Origin: Neostapfia colusana
Lineage: Eukaryota; Streptophyta; Magnoliopsida; Poales; Poaceae
NCBI GenBank assembly: GCA_030760725.1
Contig: JASWHV010000001.1
Coordinates: 25,479,928-25,543,927 of the forward strand
Direction of reading: 5' to 3'
Length of the DNA stretch: 64,000 nt
Positions 1 to 9,340 of this stretch are shown here, piece by piece. The translations under genes were made by a program, and so were the position numbers. The notes beneath the pieces are model-generated. The model was not told the origin of the DNA, made no database searches, and saw only the letters and a program-made list of their open reading frames with translations. Every line of letters begins with the position of its first letter. Within the stretch, counting starts at the first letter, position 1.

Positions 1-250
1 GCGGCCGGCGAGCTCGGCCGGGTCCAGGCAGCGGGGTGTGCCGTCCCGCGCAGCGGGCGCGAGGAAGGAGGTGAGGCCCTGGAAGCAGTTCGTGAGGGCG
101 CCGATGAGCTCGGAGAGGTCCTCGCGGACGCCGCGCAGCGGCGAGACACCGGGGGAGGCGGAGGGGCCCGGGCGGGCTCTAGACGGGGACGCCGACGGGG
201 TGGTGGTGGGCGCGGCGGCCAGAGCGGCGGCGGATGGGAGAGAGGGCGCT
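1..250 (-). other. GC-rich host-like exon fragment (possible BSD-type protein N-terminal region)
   Basis: Read on the minus strand, this GC-rich stretch is open without a stop from about 240 to the window edge. It encodes a Pro/Ala/Ser-rich segment, then a helical stretch containing GVREDLSELIGALT and LTSFLAP, then an acidic DPAEL segment. This resembles the region before the BSD domain in plant BSD-domain proteins, where a regulatory 'VREDL..L...' helix precedes a 'W.VASFLAPPP' element. The match is from memory and partial. It could be a real gene leaving the window, a captured gene fragment inside a retroelement, or an accidental GC-rich open frame. The adjacent minus-strand LTR/PBS-like sequence favours capture. 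Confidence 0.25.
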
Positions 251-301
251 GGCGAGGTGGTGGGGGCACGACAGCCAGAGCGGCGGCGGATGGGAGAGAG
301 G
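219..301. repeat. 27-bp direct repeat, two exact copies
   Basis: The same 27-bp GC-rich string, containing GAGCGGCGGCGGATGGGAGA, occurs at 219-245 and 275-301, 56 bp apart. It lies in the open minus-strand frame, so it would repeat a short Ser/Arg/Pro-rich peptide. This is probably simple local duplication in GC-rich DNA. Confidence 0.7.
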
Positions 302-465
302 CACCCGCGGCGGGCCGCTGCCGGCTCGCCGGACGGCGGCGGCACGCTGGCAGGGCCGCGGCGGCGCTGCTACATGGAGGAGGCAGCGGCGGCGGCTGGT
401 GGTGGGAGAGAGAGAGAAGAGGAGAGGGTGGCGGCGGGTGGGAGAGAGGGCCAGAAACCCTAACC

Positions 466-607
466 CTAATCTGACACCATGTATGAAGGAAATGAACTCA
501 TCCTTAAGAATGCAAAGGGAGATGGTTACATATATAGGCTTGAAGCCCAACTCAAAAGACCACAATACCCGTGACACACACACAGTCTAACAGACGTGTT
601 ATCTCAC
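466..607 (-). mobile_element. Putative short LTR plus primer-binding site of a minus-strand retroelement
   Basis: On the minus strand this reads as a short LTR-like segment with a TATATATG box, ending in CTTCATACA. TGGTGTCAGATTAGGG follows directly, which resembles the initiator-Met tRNA primer-binding site TGGTATCAGAGC used by many plant Copia elements. The upstream edge may be TGTTAG at 592 or TGTGAG at 607; neither is certain. No second LTR is in the window, because the element would continue off the left edge. It may be a small non-autonomous element carrying the GC-rich fragment at 1-250. Confidence 0.35.
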
Positions 608-969
608 AACTTACATCTTCACTTTGATGTTGCTACCTAAAAAAGGTGCTTCTCTGTAGAGAGTTTTGGATTTACAGTAATCCTAAACCAATGTTCCAAT
701 GTTACTTTCCCTTGAAGTCATATTAGAATGTCAGTAAGCATGGAACTCTTTCTTTTTTTCTTTAGGGGCGGTTCCTTTTGTGAATTTCGCATGCTACAAA
801 AATATTAACCAGTGATATAAGTAGTTATGGAATTCTATTGCATCACTTCTCTGCAACATTAACATATGGTTTCTGATTCAAGTCAACTGCATTCAGTGTG
901 TACATTTTGGTATTATAGACTAACAAGCGATGTTTTTGCACTCTCTTTTTGTTGTGTTGCCTACACCAG
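608..969. other. Non-coding stretch upstream of a host exon
   Basis: This is AT-rich DNA with no open frame of note. It ends in an intron-like tract and a splice acceptor CACCAG at 964-969. It is most likely intron upstream of the exon that starts at 970. Confidence 0.5.
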
Positions 970-3900
970 GATTCTATAATACTGTCCACCTACTCGAGTC
1001 AATAGCTCTACATTTAGATTCCTCTAGTGGCAAACCTTGCATCTGGGAGGAGCTTGCATCATGTTTCCTTCGTCTTTTCTCTGGCCAGACTGCTGACTAT
1101 GAGGATTGTATATCATGTACTAATGTCCGAGGAGATAAAGCATTAAGAGCGTTCAGTAAATTTTCTTCAGTTTTTTTTGAACCATTTACAAGAGAATCAT
1201 GGAAGGTCCGATGCAGATGGTGGATGCATCATCATTTCAGCCAAAACGCCTACATGTCGGGAACTCTGACAGGTAGCTATTTGTTCTTATTCCTTAATTT
1301 ATGTTGCTGAAATCCAGGGTAGACAGTAACTGTTATCAGTATTATGATGGGTTTCTATGTGTTGAATACTGGAGCCTATAGTTCAGTATAGGATCTAAAG
1401 TGAAACAAAAGGCGGCCGCCTAGGTGCTCCGTGCAGCCCTCCCGCCTTGCCTCGGGGGGTAGGCGGTCGCGAGGCAGAGGGGACGGCGGCCGACCGCGCG
1501 GGGGGGGGGGGGGGTGGAGATGGTGGCGCTCGGGGGGAGGGGGGAGGGAGATGGCGACGCACACGGGGGGGGGGGGGGCAGGCGGGGCGGGGGATGGCGC
1601 ATAGCGGCAACGCGCGCGAGGGGCGCCGGCGGGCCGCGGGGGAAGGGGGGAGAGGCGGCGCGCGTGGGGAGATCGGCGGCGGAGCGGGGAGCGGACCGGT
1701 GACCACCGAAGCCCTAGCGGGCGGTGGGGGACGGGCTGAAATGAAACCGTGGGAGTTGAGGGCAGGCTGAAATGAAACCACCCGCCTAGTGGGCTGGGCG
1801 TCTGGGCCATGTGACAATTGGAGACAAGAAAGGGAGAGAAAATAGATGTGCCATGTAGAAAATTAACCAACCAGCAAAAATACCTGTATGCTACTATATT
1901 TTAAAGAAAATTATAAAACATCACTGCTACAATACACAACGCCTAGGTGCCGCCTAGGAACGCCTAGGCACGCTTATGCTCTAGGCGGAGGGTCACCGCC
2001 CCCTAGCGCCTAGCGCCTTGTGGAACCTTGGATTTACTCGTACACCATTGTAAACAAATTTACTCGTACGCCTATGTTGTAATGACATAGCCGGTGCCAA
2101 GCCCGGGTAAAGGAGGAGGGGTTGTGATAGGTTTGGCGAGCCAATAACTACACTTAGCCATTCTCATGGAAATGAAACCCAATAGAAATTCGTTGGCGCG
2201 TAACCCTCTTAGCGATGCGCCATATCAGAACCTGGGTATGGTGTTAAGTAGGCAAGGGCTGGTCATCACCGCCTTAGTGGCGCGCATATCGGAACCCGGA
2301 TATGGTGTTAAATGAGCAAGGGCCGGATCGCCACCACCTTGGTGGCGCGCTACATCATCGCCCGAATGTAGTGATAAGTGAGCAAGGGTCTTTGCATCTT
2401 ACTTGACGGGTGCAAAGCGTAAGGAAGCTAGTCGAGGAACATAGATTTCGGGTGGGTAGTTGGAATGTAGGATCCTTGAAGGAGAAGCTACGTGAGTTAG
2501 TAGATGTTGCCATTAGGAGACGAGTAAATATCCTTTCTATACAAGAGACTAGATGGGCGTGTCAAAATGCGAGAGAAGTCGAGAATACCGGTTTCAAGCT
2601 TTGGTATTCTGGATCGGCTGGGACTAGGAATGGCGTAGGTGTTCTAATAGATAAGAGTCTTAAGGATGGAGTAGTGGATGTTCGAGACGAGGGGTTAGGA
2701 TCATCTTAATCAAGATAGTAATTGGGGACATTGTCTTGAACGTCATTAGTGCTTATGCCCCACAAGTTGGGCTCAACATGAGTGCCAAGAGACAATTTTG
2801 GGAGGACTTAGAGGATATGGTTAGTAGTGTACCGATAACCGAGAAACTCCTCATAGGAGATCTCAATGGTCATGTGGGTGCAACTAATCTAGGATTTGGG
2901 GGAGTACATGGAGGCTTTGGATGCGGCGATAGAAATCAAGAGGGTAAGGACATCTTAGACTTTGCCGTAGCCTATGATCTATTGGTAGCTAACACCCTCT
3001 TTAGGAAGAGGCAATCTCACCTAGTGATTTTTAGTAGTGCCCAACACTCTAGCCAGATTGACTTTGTTCTCACTAGGAGAAGGGATACGGGAGTGTCTAG
3101 ATTGTAAGGTGATCCCCGGGGAGTGTGTTGTGACACAACATAAACTTGTGGTAGTTGACACTTGTTTCCATACATGTTGTTTGCGTGACAAAGGTGTCAA
3201 AATCACAAGAACAAAGTGGTGGAAGTTGAAAGGAGAATCACAATAATCCTTTAAAAATAAGGTGATCACAGAAGGACCCTGTGTAGAAAATGGAGATGCA
3301 GATAGTATGTGGGTGAAGATGACAACTTGCATTAGAAAGGTAGCTAGTGAGGTGTTTGGTGTGACAAAAGGAAAGAAACTTGTAGATAAAGACACTTGGT
3401 GGTGGAATGAGGATGTACAAAAGGCCATTAAGGAGTGTTACAAGAGTTGCCTTAATGATAGAAGCGCAAGCAACATGCTTAAGTACAAAGAGGCCAAGAA
3501 AAATGCAAGGCGAGCTGTGAGTAAGGCAAGAGGACAAGTCTATGATGAGTTATATGAGAGACTAGAGACAAAAGAAGGTGAAAAGGACATATACAAGATA
3601 GCAAAAATCCGTGAGAGAAAGATGAGGGATTTCAATCAAGTTAAATGCATCAAAGATGAGACTGACCACATTCTAGTGAAGGATGAAGAGATTAAGAATA
3701 GATGGCGGGATTAATTTAATGGGTTATTCAATGATGGGAATGGGAGCACTATGGTTGAGTTGAATGACTCCTTTGATGACTCTAACAGGCGGTTCATGCG
3801 GAGGATACAAGAGTTTGAGGTTAAGGAGGCCTTAAAAGGATGAAAGGAGGAAAGACCCTCGTCTCTGATGATGTCCCTATTGAGGTGTGGAGATGCCTTG

Positions 3901-5958
3901 GGGACGTGGCAATAGTATGGCTCACAAAGCTATTCAACCACATTTTTTAGTCAAACAAGATGCCTGAAGAATGGAGGAAAAGTATATTAGTATCTATCTT
4001 CAAAAATAAAGGAGATATTCAAAGTTGTACTAATTATCGAGGTATTAATCTTATGAGTCATATTATGAAGCTTTGGGAGAGAGTTATTGAATACCGCCTG
4101 AGGAAAGTGACTAATGTCACTAAAAACCAGTTTGGTTTTATGCCTGGGAGGTCTACAATGGAGGCGATTTTCTTGCTTCGTTAGCTTATGGAGAGATATA
4201 GGGAGCAGAAAGACTTGCATATGGTGTTCATTGACTTGGAGAAGACGTACGACAAGATACCAAGGTCAGTCATGTGGTGGGCACTAGAGAAACATTAAAG
4301 TGCCAACAAGGTACATTACTCTTATCAAGGATATGTACAATAATGTTAGGACAAGTGTGCGCGTAAGTGATAATGAGACTGATGTATTTTCTATCATGGT
4401 AGGACTACATCAAGGATCAACTTTAAGCCCATACATCTTTTCCTTAGTGATGGATGAGGTGTCGAAGGGTATACAAGGGGATATCCCTTGGTGCGTGCTC
4501 TTTGCTGATGATGTAGTGTTGGTAGATGAAACTAGGGATGGTGTTGATAAGAAATTAGAGTTATACAGAAAAACCTTAGAGTCCAAGGGGTTTAGACTTA
4601 GTAGGAGCAAAAGACTGAGTATATGAGGTGTGACTTCAGCGGTGTTGATCGTGAAGAGGGAAATGTTAGTCTACAAGGACAAATAATACCTAGAAGGGAC
4701 TCTTTCCGATATTTAGGATCAATGTTACAAAACAATGACGATATTGATGAGGATGTTTGCCACAGGATCAAAGTAGGGTGGATGAAATAGCGACAAGCCT
4801 CTGGAATTCTATGTGATAGGAAAGTTCCACAAAAGCTAAAAGGGAATTTCTATAGGACGGTGATTAGACACGCGATGCTTTATGGGGCGGAATGTAGGTC
4901 AACTAAACGGTAACATGTCTAACAAATGAGTGTCGCGGAGATGCGTATGCTACGGTAGATGTGCGGACACACGAAAAGAGACCAAATAAGGAATGAGACA
5001 ATTCGTGATAGTGTAGGGGTGACGCCGATTGAAGAGGAGTTAATCCAACATCGACTAAGGTGGTTTAGACATATCCAGCGGAGATCTCCAGAAGCACCGG
5101 TTAACAGTGGAATTTTAAGAGGTAGAGAAAATATTAGGAGGGGTAGAGGACGACCAAGGTTGACCTGGGAGGAGACGGTAAAACGAGATTTGAGAGATTA
5201 GAATGTATCCAGAGACTTAGCTCATGATAGGACCGCATGGAAAGTAGCAATTCATATGCTACTTTGCTGATGATATATATACATATGTAATTATTGGGTT
5301 TCATGTCTAGCTGACCCCAACATGCTTGGGATAAAGGTTTGGTTGTTGTTGTTGCATGTGAAAATGCTGTTAGATTTATCTGCTGTTGCTATTCCGTTGC
5401 TGAACATGGTGATAACTGTATCATGGGGTTCATATAGAACAAGCGGGCACACAAGTTATAGACTAACACTGCTAAAATGTTTATGATATTTTCTTATCTG
5501 GAAAAAAGAGCTAGATGCATGGATTCTCAACTCACCATAACCTGCGCCCATACTGTAGGCAGCAGATCAATACTTTAAACTAATAATCTAGATATAATGA
5601 CTATGCATTGATTTCTGCGGTCCCACAACTGCTGTTAATAAAATCTATGCAGTGGTGCAGTGCTTAAAAAGTACAGTAACATTGTGATGCTCAGTATCCT
5701 CCACCCTTTGCATGCTATCTTAGACATCCCTGATGTATGTGATCTTAGCTAAAATAGTGTGTTTTTACAGGTGATTGCAAGCTCCTGGCGGCTAAGGCAG
5801 CTTGTGCTTCTCATTTGTTTGGGCCGGAATTCCAATATGTCAAAGCAGTTGGGAGCTACCTTGCCAAGCAAGAAGCTCTTGACGAAATCGGTTTTTTAGT
5901 CCGAAATAAGCAGAATTCTGTCAGGCTATTAAAAACTCTGGAGAAACTAACGTCTTGA
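970..5958 (+). CDS. Two 3'-terminal exons of a conserved plant gene of unknown function
   Basis: Exon A (970-1272) follows an acceptor CACCAG and ends at a donor ACAG|GTAGCT. Exon B (5771-5958) follows TTTTTACAG and ends at TGA 5956-5958. The phase is preserved: ACA G|GT joins into ACAGGTGAT. The product is a leucine- and alanine-rich helical protein with segments such as HLLESIALHLDSSSGKPCIW, SWKVRCRWWMHHHF and KLLAAKAACASHLFGPEF. The intact frame, correct splice phase and low-complexity-free composition mark this as real host coding DNA rather than transposon. I do not recognise the family securely. A helical-repeat scaffold such as the N-terminal arm of a plant separase was considered but cannot be confirmed. 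The 4.5-kb intron has been enlarged by two repeats. Upstream exons are not visible. Confidence 0.6.
1405..2030. repeat. GCCTAGG-rich repeat in the intron, probably a non-autonomous DNA transposon
   Basis: The left end carries GGCGGCCGCCTAGGTGC. The right end (1940-2030) carries several copies of CGCCTAGG and CTAGCGCC and ends near TTGTGGAACCTTGG. Between them is a very GC/purine-rich core with long G runs at about 1500 and 1567. Clustered GCCTAGGCG motifs at repeat edges are common in dispersed grass repeats. No transposase frame is visible. The long ORFs here are by-products of base composition. Terminal repeats are approximate and no target-site duplication was found. Confidence 0.4.
2085..5354 (+). 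mobile_element. Degenerate RTE-type non-LTR retrotransposon
   Basis: The element starts near ACATAGCCGGTGCCAAGCCC and ends in CCCCAACATGCTTGGGATAA followed by a (TTG)n tail at 5343-5354. A simple repeat in place of poly(A), preceded by a small hairpin-like CCCCAACATGCTTGGG, is the RTE-style 3' end. One long ORF, now in pieces, encodes an apurinic-type endonuclease and then a reverse transcriptase. It lies in the sense orientation inside the intron between host exons 1272 and 5771. No clear target-site duplication was found, as expected for an old copy. Confidence 0.85.
2410..5201 (+). pseudogene. RTE ORF: endonuclease and reverse transcriptase, broken
   Basis: The N-terminal part (about 2440-3107) is an endonuclease/exonuclease/phosphatase fold: VGSWNVGSL, ILSIQETRW, and a C-terminal half with LLIGDLNGHVG and SSAQHSSQIDFVLTRR. 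A lysine-rich linker (3262-3714) follows. The reverse transcriptase begins with PEEWRKSILVSIFKNKGD and NYRGINLMSH, then QFGFMPGRSTMEAIF, GLHQGSTLSPYIFSLVMDE, and the catalytic LFADDVVL near 4500. The C-terminal domain (4959-5201) has LRWFRHIQRR and GRGRPRLTWEETVKRDL, typical of RTE. Stops or frameshifts at about 2708, 3105, 3240, 3712, 3841, 4182, 4297 and 4624 show it cannot make a full protein. Confidence 0.85.
5355..5770. other. Remainder of the host intron
   Basis: This AT-rich sequence has no repeat ends or open frames I can support. It ends in the acceptor GTTTTTACAG used by the exon starting at 5771. Confidence 0.5.
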
Positions 5959-6046
5959 TTCAGTCTGTCTCAGTATTCCTTTTCTTTTTCTACTTTTGCG
6001 ATGTCATGTCATTGCTGCTTATGTAATCTTAGCTAGTATTTTGTAG

Positions 6047-6260
6047 GGGGCCGCCGCAGATTGAGGTTAATTTTTGTGGGATCAGTAGCCTGGTCACCGG
6101 TATTGCTTGTGGATTACAAATTTTGGTGCTGGCGACGCATGACAGTCGTTATGATACTTTTGCTGGCTTGCTTTTTTGCAAGCAAAAGAAGAGGGTTCTG
6201 AGGTTATCCTTGGATGAGGAAAGACGATTAACATCGTTTGCTAGAAAATTGGGACTTATG
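6047..6260 (+). CDS. Possible additional host exon
   Basis: After the acceptor-like ATTTTGTAG at 6038-6046 there is a 70-codon open stretch with a protein-like composition. It includes TGIACGLQILVLATHDSRYD, TFAGLLFCKQKKRV and RLTSFARKLGLM, then either a stop (ATG TAA) or a donor (CTTAT|GTAAGT). No good donor is visible between the TGA at 5958 and here, so it may belong to an alternative transcript or a frame-shifted last exon of the same gene. The product is not recognised. Confidence 0.3.
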
Positions 6261-6269
6261 TAAGTCTTA

Positions 6270-7824
6270 ACTTTTATATTCGTCTGCTAAACACCAAAGA
6301 TTTAGTATTCTGTTTTTTACTTGTTAATGCACTGACAAACGTCAACAAATCAAAACTAGGGAGTGAACGTAGTTGCGAGATGACCAAAGTAACGCAGTTG
6401 GAACGATTATGAATAAGCGTAGCATTACATGTGTGATGCCAAGAATACGTTTTTGCGTGTGTCGCCAAACAAATGCCCACGATGTTTACAGGCATTGTCA
6501 GGTAATCGATTCCTAAGGCTGCTCGCACTTGTGGACCTCTATATCGGACCTCTAAAAGAATATTTCTAGCTTTTTACAGTCAACTTTAAAAGATTTCTAC
6601 TTTTACAGTTCAATTTTGCACACTCGTTCACCTTTGAATTAGACATCTATATCAATTATCATTTATTTTATATTAGATAATATAACTATATCATATTTTA
6701 TAATATTTTTATATAACTACACATATATATAATACTATATTAAAACTTATAAAAATCACCAAATTATTTTTCACCTCCTTTTCCCCCTCTTTTCTTCTTA
6801 TTTTTCCCTTTTTATTTTTCCTCTTTTTTCCTTTTTTTCTTTTTTTTTCTTTTTCTTTCTCTTTTTTCTTTTTCCCTATCTCCTCTCTTTCTCTGTACAG
6901 GTGCTACATAAACTCTCCACAGGCAGTCGCTAGTTTACAGTGGCCGCTATCTAGTCCGCTGCGGATCACTGCTACCTCCGTCGCCTGGGAATTAACCGGC
7001 CCTGCAGCTTTAGCGGTTGCTGGTGCGCTCAGTCTAACAAACGTCATACATGTAAAGGCACGCCAGTTATGCTCCGCGCGTATCACGAGCCAAATAGAAC
7101 GCGATAAAAAAGCAGAAAACTGGCAGCGTGCATCTCGAGCCTATGATTAAAGCCATCGCGTACCTACCGCTTGCTGATTAGTCGCCGACGCGCGCCGGAG
7201 GCATCCAATCTAGTGATACGAGTGTGAGTATGCAGCCACGTGTCTGACTCTAGACGCTACAGTAGCGTGGCATGCTTGCCCCCGAACACTGACGAGAGCC
7301 ACAGCCACCGGCTAATGGTCGTACGTGATGCTGGGAATGCCAAGCTCGTCCGGGGATATCGTCGGGCCGATCGACGAAGGGACGACGCTTCTGGTTGCCT
7401 CTCGGTTCGGCGATGAGCCAACGCGGAGAGCGAGGTCGAGCAGCTAGCGCTTTCAAGCTAGGCGGTCAGCGTACGCGAACGTCACTCTAACCTCCTCGCG
7501 ATCGATACTACAGCTGCGGCTTGGCGTCAGAGCGTGGGTTGATGAGATTCGATTGATAACTTCTCCCCCGTGTTTTATTTCTGCCAAGATGAGGAAATAC
7601 ATTCATACTCCCTCTATTTATAATAATTTGAAACATGGGAGTATCAGCTTGCTCGGGTTGTGTACCAAGGTTTCGGTGCTCCAGGGAAATGGTTCGGTGG
7701 AACAAGTGGTTATCGCACTGCCGACATGCTCACAGATACTAGAAGCGGCACGTAGGTCCCCTTTCCGAGAAGACTCAGCACCGCACGAAGCACAGAGGGT
7801 CCTACCACCTTTTCCTTTGACACG
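6270..7824. other. Intergenic DNA with a T/C-rich tract
   Basis: About 6760-6895 is a pyrimidine-rich low-complexity tract dominated by TTTTTCC and CTTTTT runs. 6640-6740 is A/T-rich. At 7607-7640 there is an isolated CTCCCTCTATTTATAATAAT, which looks like one end of a Stowaway-type MITE without its partner. No coding sequence was recognised on either strand. Confidence 0.5.
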
Positions 7825-7929
7825 TACTCCTTCGGTTCTGAATTAAATGATGTTTAGGACAGTTAATCTAGTTCAAATTGAACTAATTTTTGTATCCTAA
7901 ACGTCAATTATTTCAGAACGGAGGGAGTA
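7825..7929. mobile_element. Stowaway (Tc1/mariner-type) MITE
   Basis: The element runs from TACTCCTTCGGTTCTGAAT to TTTCAGAACGGAGGGAGTA, about 105 bp including a TA dinucleotide on each side. The ends are imperfect inverted repeats (CTCCNTCGGTTCTGAA / TTCAGAACGGAGGGAG). The interior also pairs (TGATGTTTAGGACAG / TCCTAAACGTCA), so the element can fold back along most of its length. There is no coding capacity, as usual for the family. Confidence 0.85.
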
Positions 7930-8205
7930 AAATGGTTGTTTTCTCAACCATTTCTCAGCAAAAAATAATAATAAAAAGTTCACGTGTCGAGTCCCAAGCA
8001 TGGCTAACTACGTCAGTGACAGTCCGGAGCTTTATTGGACCAAACTATTGGAGTTTCATGTGTCAAGACTTCACCTCCAACGATGACATGAAGGGTAGAT
8101 TCAGAGGAAGGTGGACGTGCTACAGCAGGATCGTAATTGACCGCAACGTAATGATCATACCTCACCGAAAGTTCACTGCTGATGTTTTGCAGAAAGAGTT
8201 GAGTA
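7930..8205. other. Short spacer before the Copia element
   Basis: An open frame crosses this stretch from within the MITE, but its composition and lack of family features suggest it is not a gene. Nothing else was recognised. Confidence 0.4.
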
Positions 8206-8210
8206 GTTGT

Positions 8211-8397
8211 TATTAAATATAGAAAACCACCTATATTAGGAAGGTCTCATTATGGGCATTATGGGGCTGCGCCCCCATTATTCCTGCCTACCATATCTGA
8301 GACTGCGCTCCCACTAATCTTGCCTATCATGCATGTAACCTCCCTCTACATATACGTGAGTACATCCCTCTTGGCTGGTTGCCTTGTGCCACTTACA
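8211..8397 (+). repeat. Copia 5' LTR
   Basis: This 187-bp LTR starts TATTAAATATAG and ends CTTACA. It is very short for a Copia LTR. Its mate is at 13053-13239, and the 5-bp duplication fixes the ends. Confidence 0.95.
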
Positions 8398-8410
8398 TGG
8401 TAACAGAGCC
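8398..8410 (+). other. Copia primer-binding site
   Basis: TGGTAACAGAGCC directly follows the 5' LTR and is close to the initiator-Met tRNA complement TGGTATCAGAGC used by plant Copia elements. Confidence 0.9.
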
Positions 8411-8450
8411 AAGAAAAGTTTTCTAGTCCCACCACTCAGTTCCCCCTCCA

Positions 8451-9340
8451 ATGTCAAACGCCACCGCTCCTACCACCATGGCGGCAATCCCCATACATCA
8501 TGTCGTCACGATTCAACTGAATAAATCCAATTATCTTCTATGGCGTGCTCAGCTTATTCCGTACCTACGGAGCTCGAAGCTTATGGGATACCTTGATGGA
8601 TCCAACATCGCGCCTGGGAAAAAGATCGCCGCTTCGACGGCCGTGGGCGCTACTGAAATCCCCAATCCGGCGTATGAACGCTGGTATGATCAAGACCAAC
8701 AACTATTGAGTGGTCTTCTCTCGTCAATGACGGAGGAAGTCCTTAAGGATGTCATCAATGCTGCATCCTCCAAGGAGGTTTGGGACTCCATCTAGAAGAA
8801 ATTCGCCTCTTCCACGAAGGCGTGCACGGTGCAAATCCGTGTGGAACTTGCTATAGCAAGAAAACGTGATCTATCTGTGGCTGATTTCTTCCGCAAGATC
8901 ACGGGGCTCGCTAACGAGCTCGCTGCTGCCGACGCTCCTCTACGTGATGAGGAGGTTCTCGCGTATCTACTTGCGGGACTCCCGGCTAAATATGACCCAT
9001 TCGTCACCTCCATGACGACCAAGACTGAGCCACTCTCACTCGATGATGTGTTCGTGCATCTAGTTGCGTTTGAGGCACGTCAACTTCAACATGTGGCTGA
9101 ACTGCAGCAGCACCACGGTGCTTCTGCAAACTACGTGCATCGTGGTGGCCCCTCCCGTGGCCTTGGTGACCATGGTCGTGGCGGTCGCTCCCGTGGCGGC
9201 ACTCCCATCCAAGGTGATCATCGCGGAAATGGTCCTTGTCCTCCGGGCCAGATCTGCGGCAAGATCGACCACACCGCCATCAAGTGTTGGCACCGGATGG
9301 ATGAATCATATCAAGAGGACGGTCCTTCAGCGACCCTGGC
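8451..9340 (+). pseudogene. Copia gag, broken
   Basis: The ATG at 8451 opens a gag of the UBN2 type with VTIQLNKSNYLLWRAQLIPY near its start, followed by a helical capsid-like region (VADFFRKITGLANELAA, EVLAYLLAGLP). A TAG at about 8793 interrupts the frame, which then continues in phase into the rest of gag. A Gly/Arg-rich segment precedes a nucleocapsid knuckle, QICGKIDHTAIKCWHR. The first cysteine of the usual CxxC pair appears to be glycine (PPGQIC), so the zinc knuckle is probably defective. The protein would package element RNA in cytoplasmic particles. Confidence 0.85.

Noticed and set aside
1376..1870. Pro/Arg-rich open frames on both strands at 1376-1870
   Set aside because: A GC-rich repeat with long G runs. 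Open on both strands because of composition.
970..5958. Naming the host gene as separase
   Set aside because: Only a vague resemblance of helical segments from memory. No catalytic region is present to test it.
7890..8216. Open frame between the MITE and the Copia LTR as a small gene
   Set aside because: It starts inside the MITE and ends in the Copia LTR, so its limits are set by unrelated insertions.
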